The notes: a model not told the origin generated them from the letters alone. Shown: positions 1-10,350, counted from the first letter of the stretch. The stretch: 64,000 nucleotides of DNA from Cherax quadricarinatus (GCF_038502225.1 NC_091341.1:7553035-7617034), one strand, 5' to 3'. Translations and numbers: made by a program.

Positions 1-2112
1 TAAGAGAGTGGTGAGAGAGTGCAAAAGGAGAGCAGATGAAAGAGTGGTAGAGGCACTGTCAAGAAATTTTAATGAAAATAAGAAAAAAATTTGGAGTGAG
101 TTAAACAAGTTAAGAAAGCCTAGGGAAAGTATTGATTTGTCAGTTAAAAACAGAGTAAGGGAGTTAGTAGATGGGGAGAGGGAGGTATTAGGTAGATGGC
201 GAGAATATTTTCAGGAGCTTTTAAATGTTAAGGAAGAAAGGGAGGCGGTAATTTCATGCACTGGCCAGGGAGGTAAACCATCTTTTAAGAGTGAAGAAGA
301 GCAGAATGTAAGTGTGGTGGAGGTACGTGAGGCATTACGTAGAATGAAAGGGGGTAAAGCAGCTGGAACTGATGGGATCATGACAGAAATGTTAAAAGCA
401 GGGGGGGATATAGTGTTGGAGTGGTTGGTACTTTATTTTAATAAATGTATGAAAGAGGGGAAGGTACCTAGGGATTGGCGGAGAGTTTACTGAGTATACC
501 AGGAAAAGTATACGGTAGGGTTATAATTGAAAGAATTAGAGGTAAGACAGAACGTAGGATTGCGGATGAGCAGGGAGGCTTCAGAGTGGGTAGGGGATGT
601 GTAGATCAAGTGTTTACACTGAAGCATATATGTCAACAGTATTTAGATAAGGGTAGGGAAGTTTTTATTGCATTTATGGATTTAGAAAAGGCATATGATA
701 GAGTGGATAGAGGAGCAATGTGGCAGATGTTGCAAGTATATGGAATAGGTGGTAAGTTACTAAATGCTGTAAAGAGCTTTTATGAGGATAGTGAGGCTCA
801 GGTTAGGGTGTGTAGAAGAGAGGGAGACTACTTCCCGGTAAAAGTAGGTCTTAGACAGGGATGTGTAATGTCACCATGGTTGTTTAATATATTTATAGAT
901 GGGGTTGTAAAAGAAGCAAATGCTAGGGTGTTCGGGAGAGGGGTGGGATTAAATTATGGGGAATCAAATTCAAAATGGGAATTGACACAGTTACTTTTTG
1001 CTGATGATACTGTGCTTATGGGAGATTCTAAAGAAAAATTGCAAAGGTTAGTGGATGAGTTTGAGAATGTGTGTAAAGGTAGAAAGTTGAAAGTCAACAT
1101 AGAAAAGAGTAAGGTGATGAGGGTATCAAATGATTTAGATAAAGAAAAATTGGATATCAAATTGGGGAGGAGGAGTATGGAAGAAGTGAATGTTTTCAGA
1201 TACTTGGGAGTTGACGTGTCGGCGGATGGATTTATGAAGGATGAGGTTAATCATAGAATTGATGAGGGAAAAAAGGTGAGTGGTGCGTTGAGGTATATGT
1301 GGAGTCAAAAAACGTTATCTATGGAGGCAAAGAAGGGAATGTATGAAAGTATAGTAGTACCAACACTCTTATATGGATGTGAAGCTTGGGTGGTAAATGC
1401 AGCAGCGAGGAGACGGTTGGAGGCAGTGGAGATGTCCTGTCTAAGGCCAATGTGTGGTGTAAATATTATGCAGAAAATTCGGAGTGTGGAAATTAGGAGA
1501 AGGTGTGGACTTAATAAAAGCATTAGTCAGAGGGCAGAAGAGGGGTTGTTCAGGTGGTTTGGTCATTTAGAGAGAATGGATCAAAGTAGAATGACATGGA
1601 AAGCATATAAATCTATAGTGGAGGGAAGGAGGGGTAGGGGTCGTCCTCGAAAGGGTTGGAAAGAGGGGGTAAAGGAGGTTTTGTGGGCTAGGGGCTTGGA
1701 CTTCCAGCAAGCGTGCATGAGCGTGTTAGATAGGAGTGAATGGAGACGAATGATACTTGGGACCTGACGATCTGTTGGAGTGTGAGCAGGGTAATATTTA
1801 GTGAAGGGATTCAGGGAAACCGGTTATGTTCATATAGTCGGACTTGAGTCCTGGAAATGGGAAGTACAATGCCTGCACTTTAAAGGAGGGGTTTGGGATA
1901 TTGGCAGTTTGGAGGGATATGTTGCGTATCTTTATACGTATATGCTTCTAAGCTGTTGTATTCTGAGCACCTCTGCAAAAGCAGTGATAATGTGTGAGTG
2001 TGGTGAAAGTGTTGAATGATGATGAAAGTATTTTCTTTTTGGGGATTTTCTTTCTTTTTTGGGTCACCCTGCCTCGGTGGGAGACGGCCGACTTGTTGAA
2101 AAAAAAAATATA
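1..2112 (+). mobile_element. Non-LTR retrotransposon, family X, cut by window edge
   Basis: A LINE of a family seen three times here. It holds an RT-coding region (8-1767) followed by a 3' untranslated tail of about 345 bases that ends in an A run at 2100-2108. The same tail recurs alone at 2594-2900 and in antisense at 18356-18650, so it is a true element end rather than flanking DNA. The 5' end lies outside the window. The clade is uncertain: the C-terminal region with a GHLERM-type motif and a GRRGRGRPRKGW-type basic stretch is common in invertebrate LINEs, and I cannot place it more precisely by eye. Confidence 0.85.
8..1767 (+). pseudogene. Broken reverse transcriptase of LINE X
   Basis: Two frames together make one RT. 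Frame 2 (8-484) carries the N-terminal palm start (GKAAGTDGI near residue 115 of that frame). Frame 1 (about 484-1767) carries motif A (FMDLEKAYDRV), motif B (LRQGCVMSPWLFNIF) and the catalytic FADD at 997-1008. It continues into a connection region and ends with the basic GRRGRGRPRKGW stretch and a WRRMI-like end. At about 484 the frame switches and the usual stretch between DWRR and the LLSIPGKVYGR motif is missing. I infer an internal deletion of roughly 20 codons with a frame change, so the copy is dead although its catalytic motif survives. Confidence 0.88.
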
Positions 2113-2125
2113 TAAATTATTATTG

Positions 2126-2350
2126 TGACCATGAACGAGTGGTATTGATCAATAACAACACTGCACTAGCCAAGGACTCGAACCCATGTTGTGCTGGCCC
2201 GCCTCATGGTGAGCCAGAACCACATGACGCCATAGACCACAGGACCACCCAATCCTTCAAAGATGGCGCAGCCAGCAGAGCTATCTGTTTGACTGCCACC
2301 CGAGGACATTCGGTGTTGTGGGAGCTTCCAGGCTAATTTCATTCTCATCC
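2126..2350 (-). mobile_element. tRNA-derived SINE, antisense copy
   Basis: Read on the minus strand this has an A-box-like stretch (TGGTCTATGGCG, about 2227-2239) and a B-box (GGGTTCGAGTCC, complement of 2174-2185). The spacing is that of a tRNA-like RNA polymerase III promoter. The plus-strand unit at 2374-2500 is the same family, so the pair forms an inverted repeat around 2350-2365. It is a SINE and not a functional tRNA gene: the cloverleaf arms do not close cleanly and the body runs on past the tRNA part. Confidence 0.7.
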
Positions 2351-2373
2351 CTGTTTGGTGTATTAATCTTTGT

Positions 2374-2500
2374 AGGATTGGATGGTCCTGTGGTCTAAGG
2401 CGTCATGTCGTTCTAGCTCACCATGAGGCGGGCCAGTACAACATCGGTTCGAGTCCTTGGCTAGTGCAGTGTTGCTACTGATCAATACCACTCGTTCGTA
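2374..2500 (+). mobile_element. tRNA-derived SINE, sense copy
   Basis: A-box-like TGGTCTAAGGCG at 2391-2402 and B-box GGTTCGAGTCC at 2446-2456. It closely matches the antisense copy just upstream, including the segment after the B-box. A short inverted pair (about 2344-2361 and 2537-2554) brackets it. Confidence 0.7.
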
Positions 2501-2554
2501 GTCACAGTAATATATATATGTTGCTCGTGGACTAGTACACCAAACAGGGATGGT

Positions 2555-2593
2555 CAGTGCAACATGGTACAAGTCCTTGGCTAGTGCAGTGTT
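2555..2593 (+). repeat. 3' fragment of the same SINE
   Basis: Repeats the part around and after the B-box of the SINE at 2374-2500, with a decayed B-box (GGTACAAGTCC, 2570-2580), and runs straight into a solo LINE X tail. Confidence 0.55.
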
Positions 2594-2897
2594 GCAGGGT
2601 AATATTAAGTGAAGGTGTTCAGGGAAACCGGTTATTTTTATATAGCCGGACTTGAGTCTTGGAAATGGGAAGTACAGTGCCTGCACTCTAAAGGAGGGGT
2701 TTCGGGATATTAGCAGTTTGGAGGGATATGTTGAGTATCTTTATACGTATATGCTTCTAAACTGTTGTGTTCTGAGCACCTCTGCAAAAACAGTGATTAT
2801 GTGTGAGTTGAAAGTGTTGAATGATGAAAGTATTTTCTTTTTGGGGATTTTCTTTCTTTTTTGGGTCACCCTGCCTCGGTGGGAGATGGCCGCCTTG

Positions 2898-2900
<3 letters not shown>
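2594..2900 (+). mobile_element. Solo 3' tail of LINE X
   Basis: Near-identical to 1790-2100 (the 3' UTR of LINE X) but without any coding part: a strongly 5'-truncated insertion. Its A-rich end has been replaced by the (TA)n block that begins at 2901. Confidence 0.85.

Positions 2901-2978
<78 letters not shown>
2899..2978. repeat. (TA)n microsatellite
   Basis: Uninterrupted TA dinucleotide, about 40 units. Confidence 0.97.
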
Positions 2979-2981
<3 letters not shown>

Positions 2982-3160
2982 CGAAGGAGACTCGAACCTA
3001 CGATCCTTGCAACAAGGTACGCAGGATCAAGGTACGCTTTGGATCAACGTCTAGCATTGCTAGGCGCCACGGTATTGTCCAGTGTGGTGAGAAAGGTACA
3101 GCACTGCGTACCTTGTTCCAAGGTTCGTAGGTTCGATTCTCCTTCGGCGAGAGATCAGTG
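2979..3160 (+). repeat. tRNA-like repeat with inverted ends between (TA)n blocks
   Basis: The left end (2979-3010) and right end (3119-3152) are near reverse complements. The right end contains a B-box-like GGTTCGATTCT. The interior has several copies of an AAGGTACGC-type word. It may be a SINE or a small fold-back element; it is bounded by TA repeats on both sides. Confidence 0.5.
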
Positions 3161-3185
3161 TTTGTGTATATTTTGCCTGCTCTTG

Positions 3186-3351
<166 letters not shown>

Positions 3352-3540
3352 GGGGGTGGCTTTTATGATTGCAGATATGGCAAATATACCACTGAAAAAA
3401 ATAAAATAAAACCAGAGCTTTTTATGATCTTAAACAGACATCATCAGAAGAATGTATGTATATAACATGCATGGATAAATAAAAACACACTAGGTATTCC
3501 AGCAAGACCAATAATTACATTCATAGGCTCAGTTTAATAT

Positions 3541-5959
3541 AAATTATCCAGTACAATAACACTGAAGACCAGTACCGTAACACTGAAGACCAGTACAGTT
3601 ACACTGAAGACCAGTACAATAACACTGAAGACCAGTACAGTAACACAGAAGACCATTACAGTAACACAGAAGAACAGTACAGTAACACAGAAGAACAGTA
3701 CAATAACACAGAAGAACAGTACAGTAACACAGAAGAACAGTACAATAACACAGAAGAACAGTACAGTGACACAGAAAAACAGTACAATAACACAGAACAG
3801 TACAATAACACAGAACAACAGAACAATAACACAGAAGAACAGTACAATAACACAGAAGAACAGTACAATAACACAGAAGAACAGTACAATAACACAGAAG
3901 AACAGTACAATAACACAGAAGAACAGTACAATAACACAGAAGAACAGTACAATAACACAGAAGAACAGTACAATAACACAGAACAACAGTACAATAATGC
4001 AGAAGAACAGTACAATAACACAGAACTGTACAGTAACAGAAAAACAGTCCAGTAACACAGAAGAACAGTACAATAACACAGAAGAACAGTCCAGTAACAC
4101 AGAAGAACAGTACAATAACACAGAAAACCAGTACAGTAACACAGAAGAACAGTACAGTAACACAGAAGAACAGTACAATAACACAGAAGAACAGTCCAGT
4201 GACACAGAAGAACAGTCCAGTAACACAGAAGAACAGTACAGTAACATAGAAGACAATTACAGTAACACAGAAGAACAGTACAGTAACACAGAACAGTACA
4301 GTAACACAGAAGACCATTACAGTAACACAGAAGATCAGTATAGTAACACAGAAGAACAGTACAGTAACACAGAAGAACAGTACAGTAACACAGGAGAACA
4401 GTACAGTAACACAGAACAACAGCACAATAACACAGAAGAACAGTACAGTAACAGAAGAACAGTACGATAACACAGAAGAACAGTACAATAACACAGATGA
4501 GCAGTACAGTAACAGAGAAGAACAGTCTAGTAACACAGAAGAACAGTGCAGTAACACAGAAGAACAGTACAGTAACACAGAACAGTACAGTAACTCACAA
4601 GACCACTACAGTAACACAGAAGAACAGTACAGTAACACAGAAGAACAGTCCAGTAACACAGAAGAACAGTCCAGTAACACAGAAGAACAGTCCAGTAACA
4701 CAGAAGAACAGTCCAGTAACACAGAAGAACAGTCCAGTAACACAGAAGAACAGTCCAGTAACACAGAAGAACAGTACCGTAACACAAAGGAACAGTACAG
4801 TAACACAGAAGAACAGTACAATAACACAGAAGAACAGTACAATAACACAGAAAAACAGTACAATAACAGAACAACAGTACAATAACACAGAACAACAGTA
4901 CAATAACACAGAAGAACAGTACAATAACACAGAAGAACAGTACAATAACACAGAAGACCAGTACAATAACACAGAACAGTACAATAACACAGAACAACAG
5001 TACAATAACACAGAAGAACAGTACTATAACAGAACAACAGTGCAATAACATAGAACAACAGTACAATAACACAGAACAACAGTTCAGTAACGCAGAAGAA
5101 CAGTACAATAACACAGAACAACAGTACAGTAACACAGAAGAACAGTACAGTAACACAGAAGACCAGTACAGTAACACTGAAGAACAGTACAGTAACACAG
5201 AAGAACAGTACAATAACAGAAGAACAGTACGGTAACACAGAAAACAGTACAGTAACAAAAGAACAGTTCAGTAACACAAGAACAGTCCAATAACACAGAA
5301 GAACAGTACAGTAACACATAAGAACAGTCCAGTAACACAGAAGAACAGTACAATAACACATAAGAACAGTCCAGTAACACAGAAGAACAGTACAGTAACA
5401 CAGAAGAACAGTACAGTAACACAGAACAGTACAGTAACACAGAAGAACAGTACAGTAACACAAAAACAGTCCAGTAACACAGAAGAACAGTACAGTAACA
5501 CAGAAGAACAGTACAGTAACACAGAATAGTACAGTAACACAGAAAAGCAGTACAGTAACATAAAAGAACAGTACAGTAACACAGAAGAACAGTACAATAA
5601 CACAGAAGAACAGTCCAGTGACACACAAGAACAGTCCAGTAACACAGAAGAACAGTACAGTAACACAGAAGACAATTACCGTAACACAGAAGACCATTAC
5701 AGTAACACAGAAGATCAGTATAGTAACACAGAAGAACAGTACAGTAACACAGAAGAACAGTTCAGTAACACAGAAGACCAGTACAGTAACACAGAAGAAC
5801 AGTACAATAACACAGAAGAACAGTACAGTAACAGAAGAACAGTCCAGTAACAGAAGAACAGTACAATAACACAGAAGACCAGAACAGTAACACAGAGGAC
5901 TAGTACAGTAACACAGAAGACCATTACAGTAACACAGAAGACATTACAGTAACACAGGG
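3541..5959 (+). repeat. 21-bp satellite array, about 115 units
   Basis: The unit reads roughly GTAACACAGAAGAACAGTAC plus one base. Units differ by a few substitutions, and some are shortened by 3-6 bases. Because 21 is a multiple of three, several frames stay open for hundreds of codons on both strands and encode seven-residue repeats such as TVTQKNS or NNTEEQY. I regard these as by-products. The same unit recurs in the opposite orientation at 35586-36752. Confidence 0.95.
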
Positions 5960-5989
5960 ACTGATTACCTCCTCTCCTTACGCCTTCCT

Positions 5990-6042
5990 CTTTGTATTGG
6001 ACTGATGAAGCCACTGTGTGGCGAAACGTTTCCTGAATAAAG
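5990..6042 (+). ncRNA. Hammerhead ribozyme-like motif 1
   Basis: Order: stem I 5' strand (5990-6001), CUGAUGA core (6002-6008), stem II GCCAC/GUGGC with a UGU loop (6010-6022), GAAA, a minimal self-complementary stem III (ACGU), predicted cleavage after 6030, then stem I 3' strand (6031-6042). The stem I strands pair over 12 positions with two mismatches. One extra A separates the core from stem II, which departs from the consensus. The tiny stem III suggests the dimeric type I form. Activity is not shown. Confidence 0.65.
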
Positions 6043-6367
6043 ATTCCCATATGCTGCATAAGTGTCTCAATCTTCAACTTGTCGGTTTTTCAAACCATTC
6101 ATCACAACTGTCAGACACTGCAGCATCATGGGATCTTGTTACAAAGAATTCTTCAACACTTGTTCAACCTTTGGACGAAGACCTACTTCGACTAGTGGAT
6201 GGTACCACTATGACCCCTCCACCGCCTGCTTCACCTCACCTCACTACAGTATATAAGCCACGTCTACGGCCCTGTGCTGTACATTCTACAAGATTGATGG
6301 ACTGAACACATCGACTCCAGGCTGAGGGACTGATTACCTCATACCCCTCCTCTCCTTACGCCTTCCA

Positions 6368-6420
6368 CTTTGTATTGGACTGATGAAGCCACTGTGTGGC
6401 GAAACGTTTCCTGAATAAAG
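6368..6420 (+). ncRNA. Hammerhead ribozyme-like motif 2
   Basis: Same sequence and fold as the motif at 5990-6042, 378 bases downstream. Predicted cleavage after 6408. The 3' strand of stem I contains an AATAAA signal. Confidence 0.65.
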
Positions 6421-6745
6421 ATTCCCATATGCTGCATAAGTGTCTCAATCTTCAACTTGTCGGTTTTTCAAACCATTCATCACAACTGTCAGACACTGCA
6501 GCATCATGGGAACTTGTTACAAAGAATTCTTCAACACTTCTTCAACCTTTGGACGAAGACCTACTTCGACTAGTGGATGGTACCACTGTGACCCCGCCTC
6601 CGCCTGCTTCACCTCACCTCACTACAGTATATAAGCCACATCTACGGCCCTGTGCTGTACATTCTACAAGATTGATGGACTGAACACATCGACTCCAGGC
6701 TGAGGGACTGATTACCTCATACTCCTCCTCTCCTTACGCCTTCCT

Positions 6746-6798
6746 CTTTGTATTGGACTGATGAAGCCACTGTGTGGCGAAACGTTTCCTGAATAAAG
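6746..6798 (+). ncRNA. Hammerhead ribozyme-like motif 3
   Basis: Third copy in the array, again 378 bases on. Predicted cleavage after 6786. The array stops 46 bases further, where LINE A sequence begins. Confidence 0.65.
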
Positions 6799-8047
6799 AT
6801 TCCCATATGCTGCATAAGTGTCTCAATCTTCAGAACAAAAGTTAGAGATAAGATAGGTCCCCTTAAAAATAACTATGGGCAACTTACTGACAAACAGAAT
6901 GAAATGTGCTCGATTTTTAATATTTATTTTCTCTCAGTTTTAACACAGGAAGACACTAACAATATTCCAGTAATTAATTTTTATAGTGGGCTAGAAGAAG
7001 ATAAATTATGTAACATCACAGTCACTAGTGAAATGGTTGTGAAGCAGATAGACAGACTGAAGCAAAATAAGTCGCCGGGTCCTGATGAGGTTTTTTCAAG
7101 GGTTCTTAAGGAATGCAAAATGGAACTCTGTGAACCATTAACTAATATTTTTAATTTATCTCTTCAAACAGGTGTAGTGTCTGATATGTGGAAGATGGCT
7201 AATGTAATTCCTATTTTTAAAACAGGGGACAAGTCGTTACCGTCAAATTACCGCCCAATAAGCCTGACCTCAATTGTAGGCAAATTACTAGAGTCAATTA
7301 TAGCTGAGATTACAAGAAGCCATCTCGATAAGCATAGCTTGATTAATGATACTCAGCATGGATTCACAAGAGGCCGGTCTTGTCTAACTAATTTATTAAC
7401 TTTCTTCAGTAAAGCTTTTTAGGCTGTTGACCACGATAAAGAATTTGATATTATTTACTTAGATTTTAGTAAGGCTTTTGATAGAGTTCCGCACCAAAGA
7501 CTGTTAAAGAAAGTGGCAGCTCATGGCATTGGGGGAAAAGTGCTCTCGTGGATCGAGTCATGGCTCACTGACAGGAAGCAGAGAGTGTCCATAAATGGGG
7601 TTAAATCCGAGTGGGGATCTGTAACAAGTGGCGTTCCACAGGGATCAGTCTTGGGCCCGTTGTTGTTTATAATATATATCAATGATCTTGATGAGGGAAT
7701 TACTAGTGATATGAGCAAATTCGCCGATGACACATAGATAGGTAGGATAATTGATTCAAACGTAGATGTTATGGAACTTCAGGAGGATTTAAACAAACTC
7801 TATTCTTGGTCAGAAAAGTGGCAGATGCAGTTCAATGTAGATAAATGCAAGGTTCTGAAGCTTGGGAGTGCCCATAACCCTAGTACTTATAAGTTAAATG
7901 ATGTAGAACTTAGCCATGCAGATTGCGAAAAGGACTTGGGGGTTATGGTGAGCAGCAACCTTAAACCAAGACAGCAATGCCTAATCGTACGTAATAAGGC
8001 AAATAGATTACTGGGATTTATATCAAGAAGTGTAAACAACAGAAGTC

Positions 8048-8061
8048 CAGAGGTCATACTG
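8048..8061 (+). repeat. Target duplication, left
   Basis: CAGAGGTCATACTG, identical to 8421-8434. Copy B of the same LINE has this word once (26704-26717), so it is a true insertion footprint. Confidence 0.92.
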
Positions 8062-8093
8062 AAGATTGAGACACTTATGCAGCATATGGGAAT

Positions 8094-8146
8094 CTTTATT
8101 CAGGAAACGTTTCGCCACACAGTGGCTTCATCAGTCCAATACAAAG
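8094..8146 (-). ncRNA. Hammerhead-like motif, inverted arm
   Basis: Exact reverse complement of the 53-base motif found at 5990-6042, with core, stem II, GAAA and both stem I strands kept. Confidence 0.62.
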
Positions 8147-8303
8147 AGGAAGGCGTAAGGAGAGGAGGAGTATGAGGTAATCAGTCCCTCAACCTGGAGT
8201 CGATGTGTTCAGTCCATCAGTCTTGTAGATTGATGGACTGAACACATCGACTCCAGGTTGAGGGACTGATTACCTCATACTCCTCCTCTCCTTACGCCTT
8301 CCT

Positions 8304-8356
8304 CTTTGTATTGGACTGATGAAGCCACTGTGTGGCGAAACGTTTCCTGAATAAAG
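8304..8356 (+). ncRNA. Hammerhead-like motif, sense arm
   Basis: Same 53-base motif in sense orientation, 210 bases from its inverted partner. In RNA the two arms could pair with each other instead of folding into two ribozymes. Confidence 0.62.
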
Positions 8357-8420
8357 ATTCCCATATGCTGCATAAGTGTCTCAATCTTCAACTTGTCGTT
8401 TTTTCAAACCATTCATCACA

Positions 8421-8434
8421 CAGAGGTCATACTG
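8421..8434 (+). repeat. Target duplication, right
   Basis: CAGAGGTCATACTG, the partner of 8048-8061. LINE sequence resumes directly after it. Confidence 0.92.
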
Positions 8435-9054
8435 CAGCTTTATACATCATTAGTAAGGCCTCACCTAGATTATGCAGCTCAGTTCTGGTCTCCATATTAC
8501 AGAATGGACATAAATTCGTTAGAAAACATTCAGCGTAGGATGACTAAATTAATACATAGCATTAGAAATCTTCCTTATGAAGAAAGATTGAAGACTCTTA
8601 AGTTACATTCACTTGTTAGACGAAGAATGAGGGGAGACCTGATCGAAGTGTATAAGTGGAAGATAGGTATTAATAAAGGGGATATTAATAAGGTCTTGAG
8701 GATGTCTCTCCAAGAGAGAACCCGCAGTAATGGATTTAAATTAGATAAGTTTAGACTTAGAAAGGACATAGGAAAGTATTGGTTTGGAAATAGGGTAGTT
8801 GATGAGTGGAACAGTCTACCTAGTTGGGTTATTGAGGCTGGGACTTTGGGTAGTTTCAAATTTAGGTTGGATAAGTACATGAGTGGGAGGGGTTGGATTT
8901 GAGTGGGACTTTAACATCAGAGCTTATTTCTTGGGTGACATTGAAAATTGGGTTGGTCAAATGTTTTGTTAGTGGGATGAATTGTAAAGGACCTGCCTAG
9001 TATGGGCCAACAGGCCTCCTGCAGTGTTCCTCCTTTCTTATGTTCTTATTTTTA

Positions 9055-9328
9055 TTTGGCTGTTTGTTTCATGTAGTTGGGAGACGAGCAGTTACAAGCG
9101 CCGCGAACAATGGAAACAAGTCTCTTCGACTTTTTGTGTTATCCTGGATAATTTATACATAAGTTACTATGTAAGATAATTTTTGTAACTGTATTTATGT
9201 GCATCTGCATCCATACATACTTACACATGCGCTCATTTTCACACTTATTTGTGCATTTCCACAAACGCAGCATGTGGATTCACCATCAATCATACACGCA
9301 CAAAACAACGCACATGCGTGCGCGCGCG

Positions 9329-9336
<8 letters not shown>
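9055..9336 (+). repeat. Dispersed block R2, copy 1, left part
   Basis: Matches 17385-17560 and 27375-27540: a stretch with ACTATGTAAGATAATTTTTG, TTTCCACAAACGCAGC and a run leading into CA repeats. All three copies sit just downstream of a LINE 3' end. Confidence 0.7.

Positions 9337-9392
<56 letters not shown>
9337..9392 (+). repeat. (CA)n microsatellite
   Basis: Uninterrupted CA run that is cut short by the start of LINE C at about 9393. Confidence 0.95.
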
Positions 9393-9394
<2 letters not shown>

Positions 9395-10315
9395 GAATAC
9401 TTGTCAGGAAGACAGCAGTGTCATGGTACGTGGCGAGGTGTCAGAGTGGGCACCTGTGACCAGCGGGGTCCCACAGGGGTCAGTCCTAGGACTAGTTCTG
9501 TTTCTGGTATTTGTGTACGACATGACAGAAGGAATAGAAGTGTCCCTGTTTGCAGATGACGTGAAGTTGATGAGAAGAATTCATTCGATCGAAGACCAGG
9601 GGAAGATTGGGGAAGGGCAAAGAAGATCGCAGACGGAGTACAGTCTAGGGGGCCAGAGACTACAAACCTCACTCAAGGAAAAAGATCTTGGGGTGAGTAT
9701 AACACCAGGCACATATCCTGAAGCGCACATCAACCAATTAACTGCTGCAGCATATGGGCGCCTAGCAAACCTCAAAACAGCATTCCGACATCTTAATAAG
9801 GAATCGTTCAGGACTCTGTACATCGTGTACGTTAAGCCCATATTGGAGTATGCAGCACCAGTTTGGAACCCACACCTAGCCAAGCGCATAAAGAAACTAG
9901 ACTAGTTCCAGAGCCAAGAGGTATGTCCTACGAGGAGAGGTTAAGGGAAATCAACCTGGCGACACTGGAGGACAGGAGAGGTAGGGAGGACATGATAACG
10001 ACATACAAAATACTGAGAGGAATTGACAAGGTGGACAAAGACAGGATGTTCCAGAGATGGGACACAGCAACAAGGGGACAGTGTTGGAAGTTGAAGACAC
10101 AGATGAATCACAGGGATGTTAGGAAGTATTTCTTCAGCCACAGAGTAGTCAGTAAGTGGAATAGTTTGGAAAGCGATGTAGTGGAGGCAGGATCCATACA
10201 TAGCTTTAAGCAGAGGTATGATAAAGGTCACGGTTCAGGGAGAGTGACCTAGTAGCGACCAGTGAAGAGGAGGGGCCGGAAGCTTGGACTCGGCCCCTGC
10301 AACCTCAACTAGGTG

Positions 10316-10318
<3 letters not shown>
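9393..10318 (+). mobile_element. LINE C, 5'-truncated sense copy
   Basis: CR1-like LINE inserted in a CA run. It covers the RT from motif B to the end and the 3' UTR, which closes with CCTGCAACCTCAACTAGGTG then GAGTACACAC. The same end appears in antisense at 31027-31084 and 39527-39600, so the terminal ACACAC belongs to the element. Confidence 0.85.
9405..10252 (+). pseudogene. C-terminal part of LINE C reverse transcriptase
   Basis: Motif B ([11 protein letters not shown], near 9460) and the catalytic FADD (SLFADDVKL, near 9550) are present. A KDLGVSI motif and a YVKPILEYAAPVWNPHL stretch follow. At 9903 a stop ends the first frame and the protein resumes in another frame (REINLATLEDRRGREDMI onward, 9945-10252). 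The segment between FADD and KDLGVSI is shorter than in other copies, so small deletions are likely. Dead copy. Confidence 0.82.

Positions 10319-10350
<32 letters not shown>

Larger units (their letters stand above)
5960..6832 (+). mobile_element. Head-to-tail array of a 378-bp hammerhead-bearing unit
   Basis: Three copies of one hammerhead-like motif lie exactly 378 bases apart (CTGATGA at 6002, 6380, 6758). The two complete spacers between them are near identical and include a TATATAAGCC box at 6250 and 6628. Predicted cleavage points fall after 6030, 6408 and 6786, so self-cleavage would release 378-nt RNAs. This is the layout of retrozymes and of Penelope long terminal repeats, both known to carry type I hammerheads. 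No protein of its own is visible. The 95-residue frames in each unit are probably chance. The left edge abuts the 21-bp satellite and the right edge abuts LINE A. Confidence 0.75.
8062..8420 (+). mobile_element. Palindromic hammerhead-bearing element, 359 bp
   Basis: Two arms (8062-8219 and 8231-8388) are near-perfect reverse complements around an 11-base spacer. Each arm carries the hammerhead-like motif. A one-sided tail (8389-8420) has a fold GTTTTTTCAAACC. The arm sequence is the same family as the 378-bp array at 5960-6832. The comparison with LINE copy B proves mobility: B has an empty site and A has a 14-bp duplication. Confidence 0.88.
6835..8902 (+). pseudogene. Reverse transcriptase of CR1-like copy A, inactivated
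   Basis: RT with NYRPISLTS (near 7248), motif A ([11 protein letters not shown], near 7458), motif B ([11 protein letters not shown], near 7630) and FADDT at 7720-7734, then the C-terminal region that resumes after the insertion (8435-8902). Compared with copy B it has a nonsense TAG where B has GAG (about 7421) and another TAG just after FADDT (7735-7737, AAG in B). The insertion at 8062 also splits the C-terminal part. Confidence 0.88.
6833..9050 (+). mobile_element. CR1-like LINE, copy A (5'-truncated)
   Basis: Matches copy B (25488-27345) along its whole length but lacks ORF1 and the endonuclease. It is interrupted at 8062-8420 by a palindromic element flanked by a 14-bp target duplication. 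The 3' end has one TTCTTATG unit, a short tandem end like that of the CR1/L2 group. Confidence 0.88.

Noticed and set aside
2376..2475. Functional tRNA gene
   Set aside because: A- and B-box words are present, but the arms do not form a clean cloverleaf, and the same sequence recurs inverted with a non-tRNA body; it is a SINE.
3534..5697. Long frames (Cys/Leu/Val-rich on minus, Thr/Gln/Asn-rich on plus)
   Set aside because: They overlap in several frames on both strands of a 21-bp array; a period divisible by three keeps them open without selection.
6018..6305. 95-residue frame repeated at 6396-6683
   Set aside because: It recurs only because the 378-bp unit recurs. It overlaps the hammerhead and has no recognised domain.
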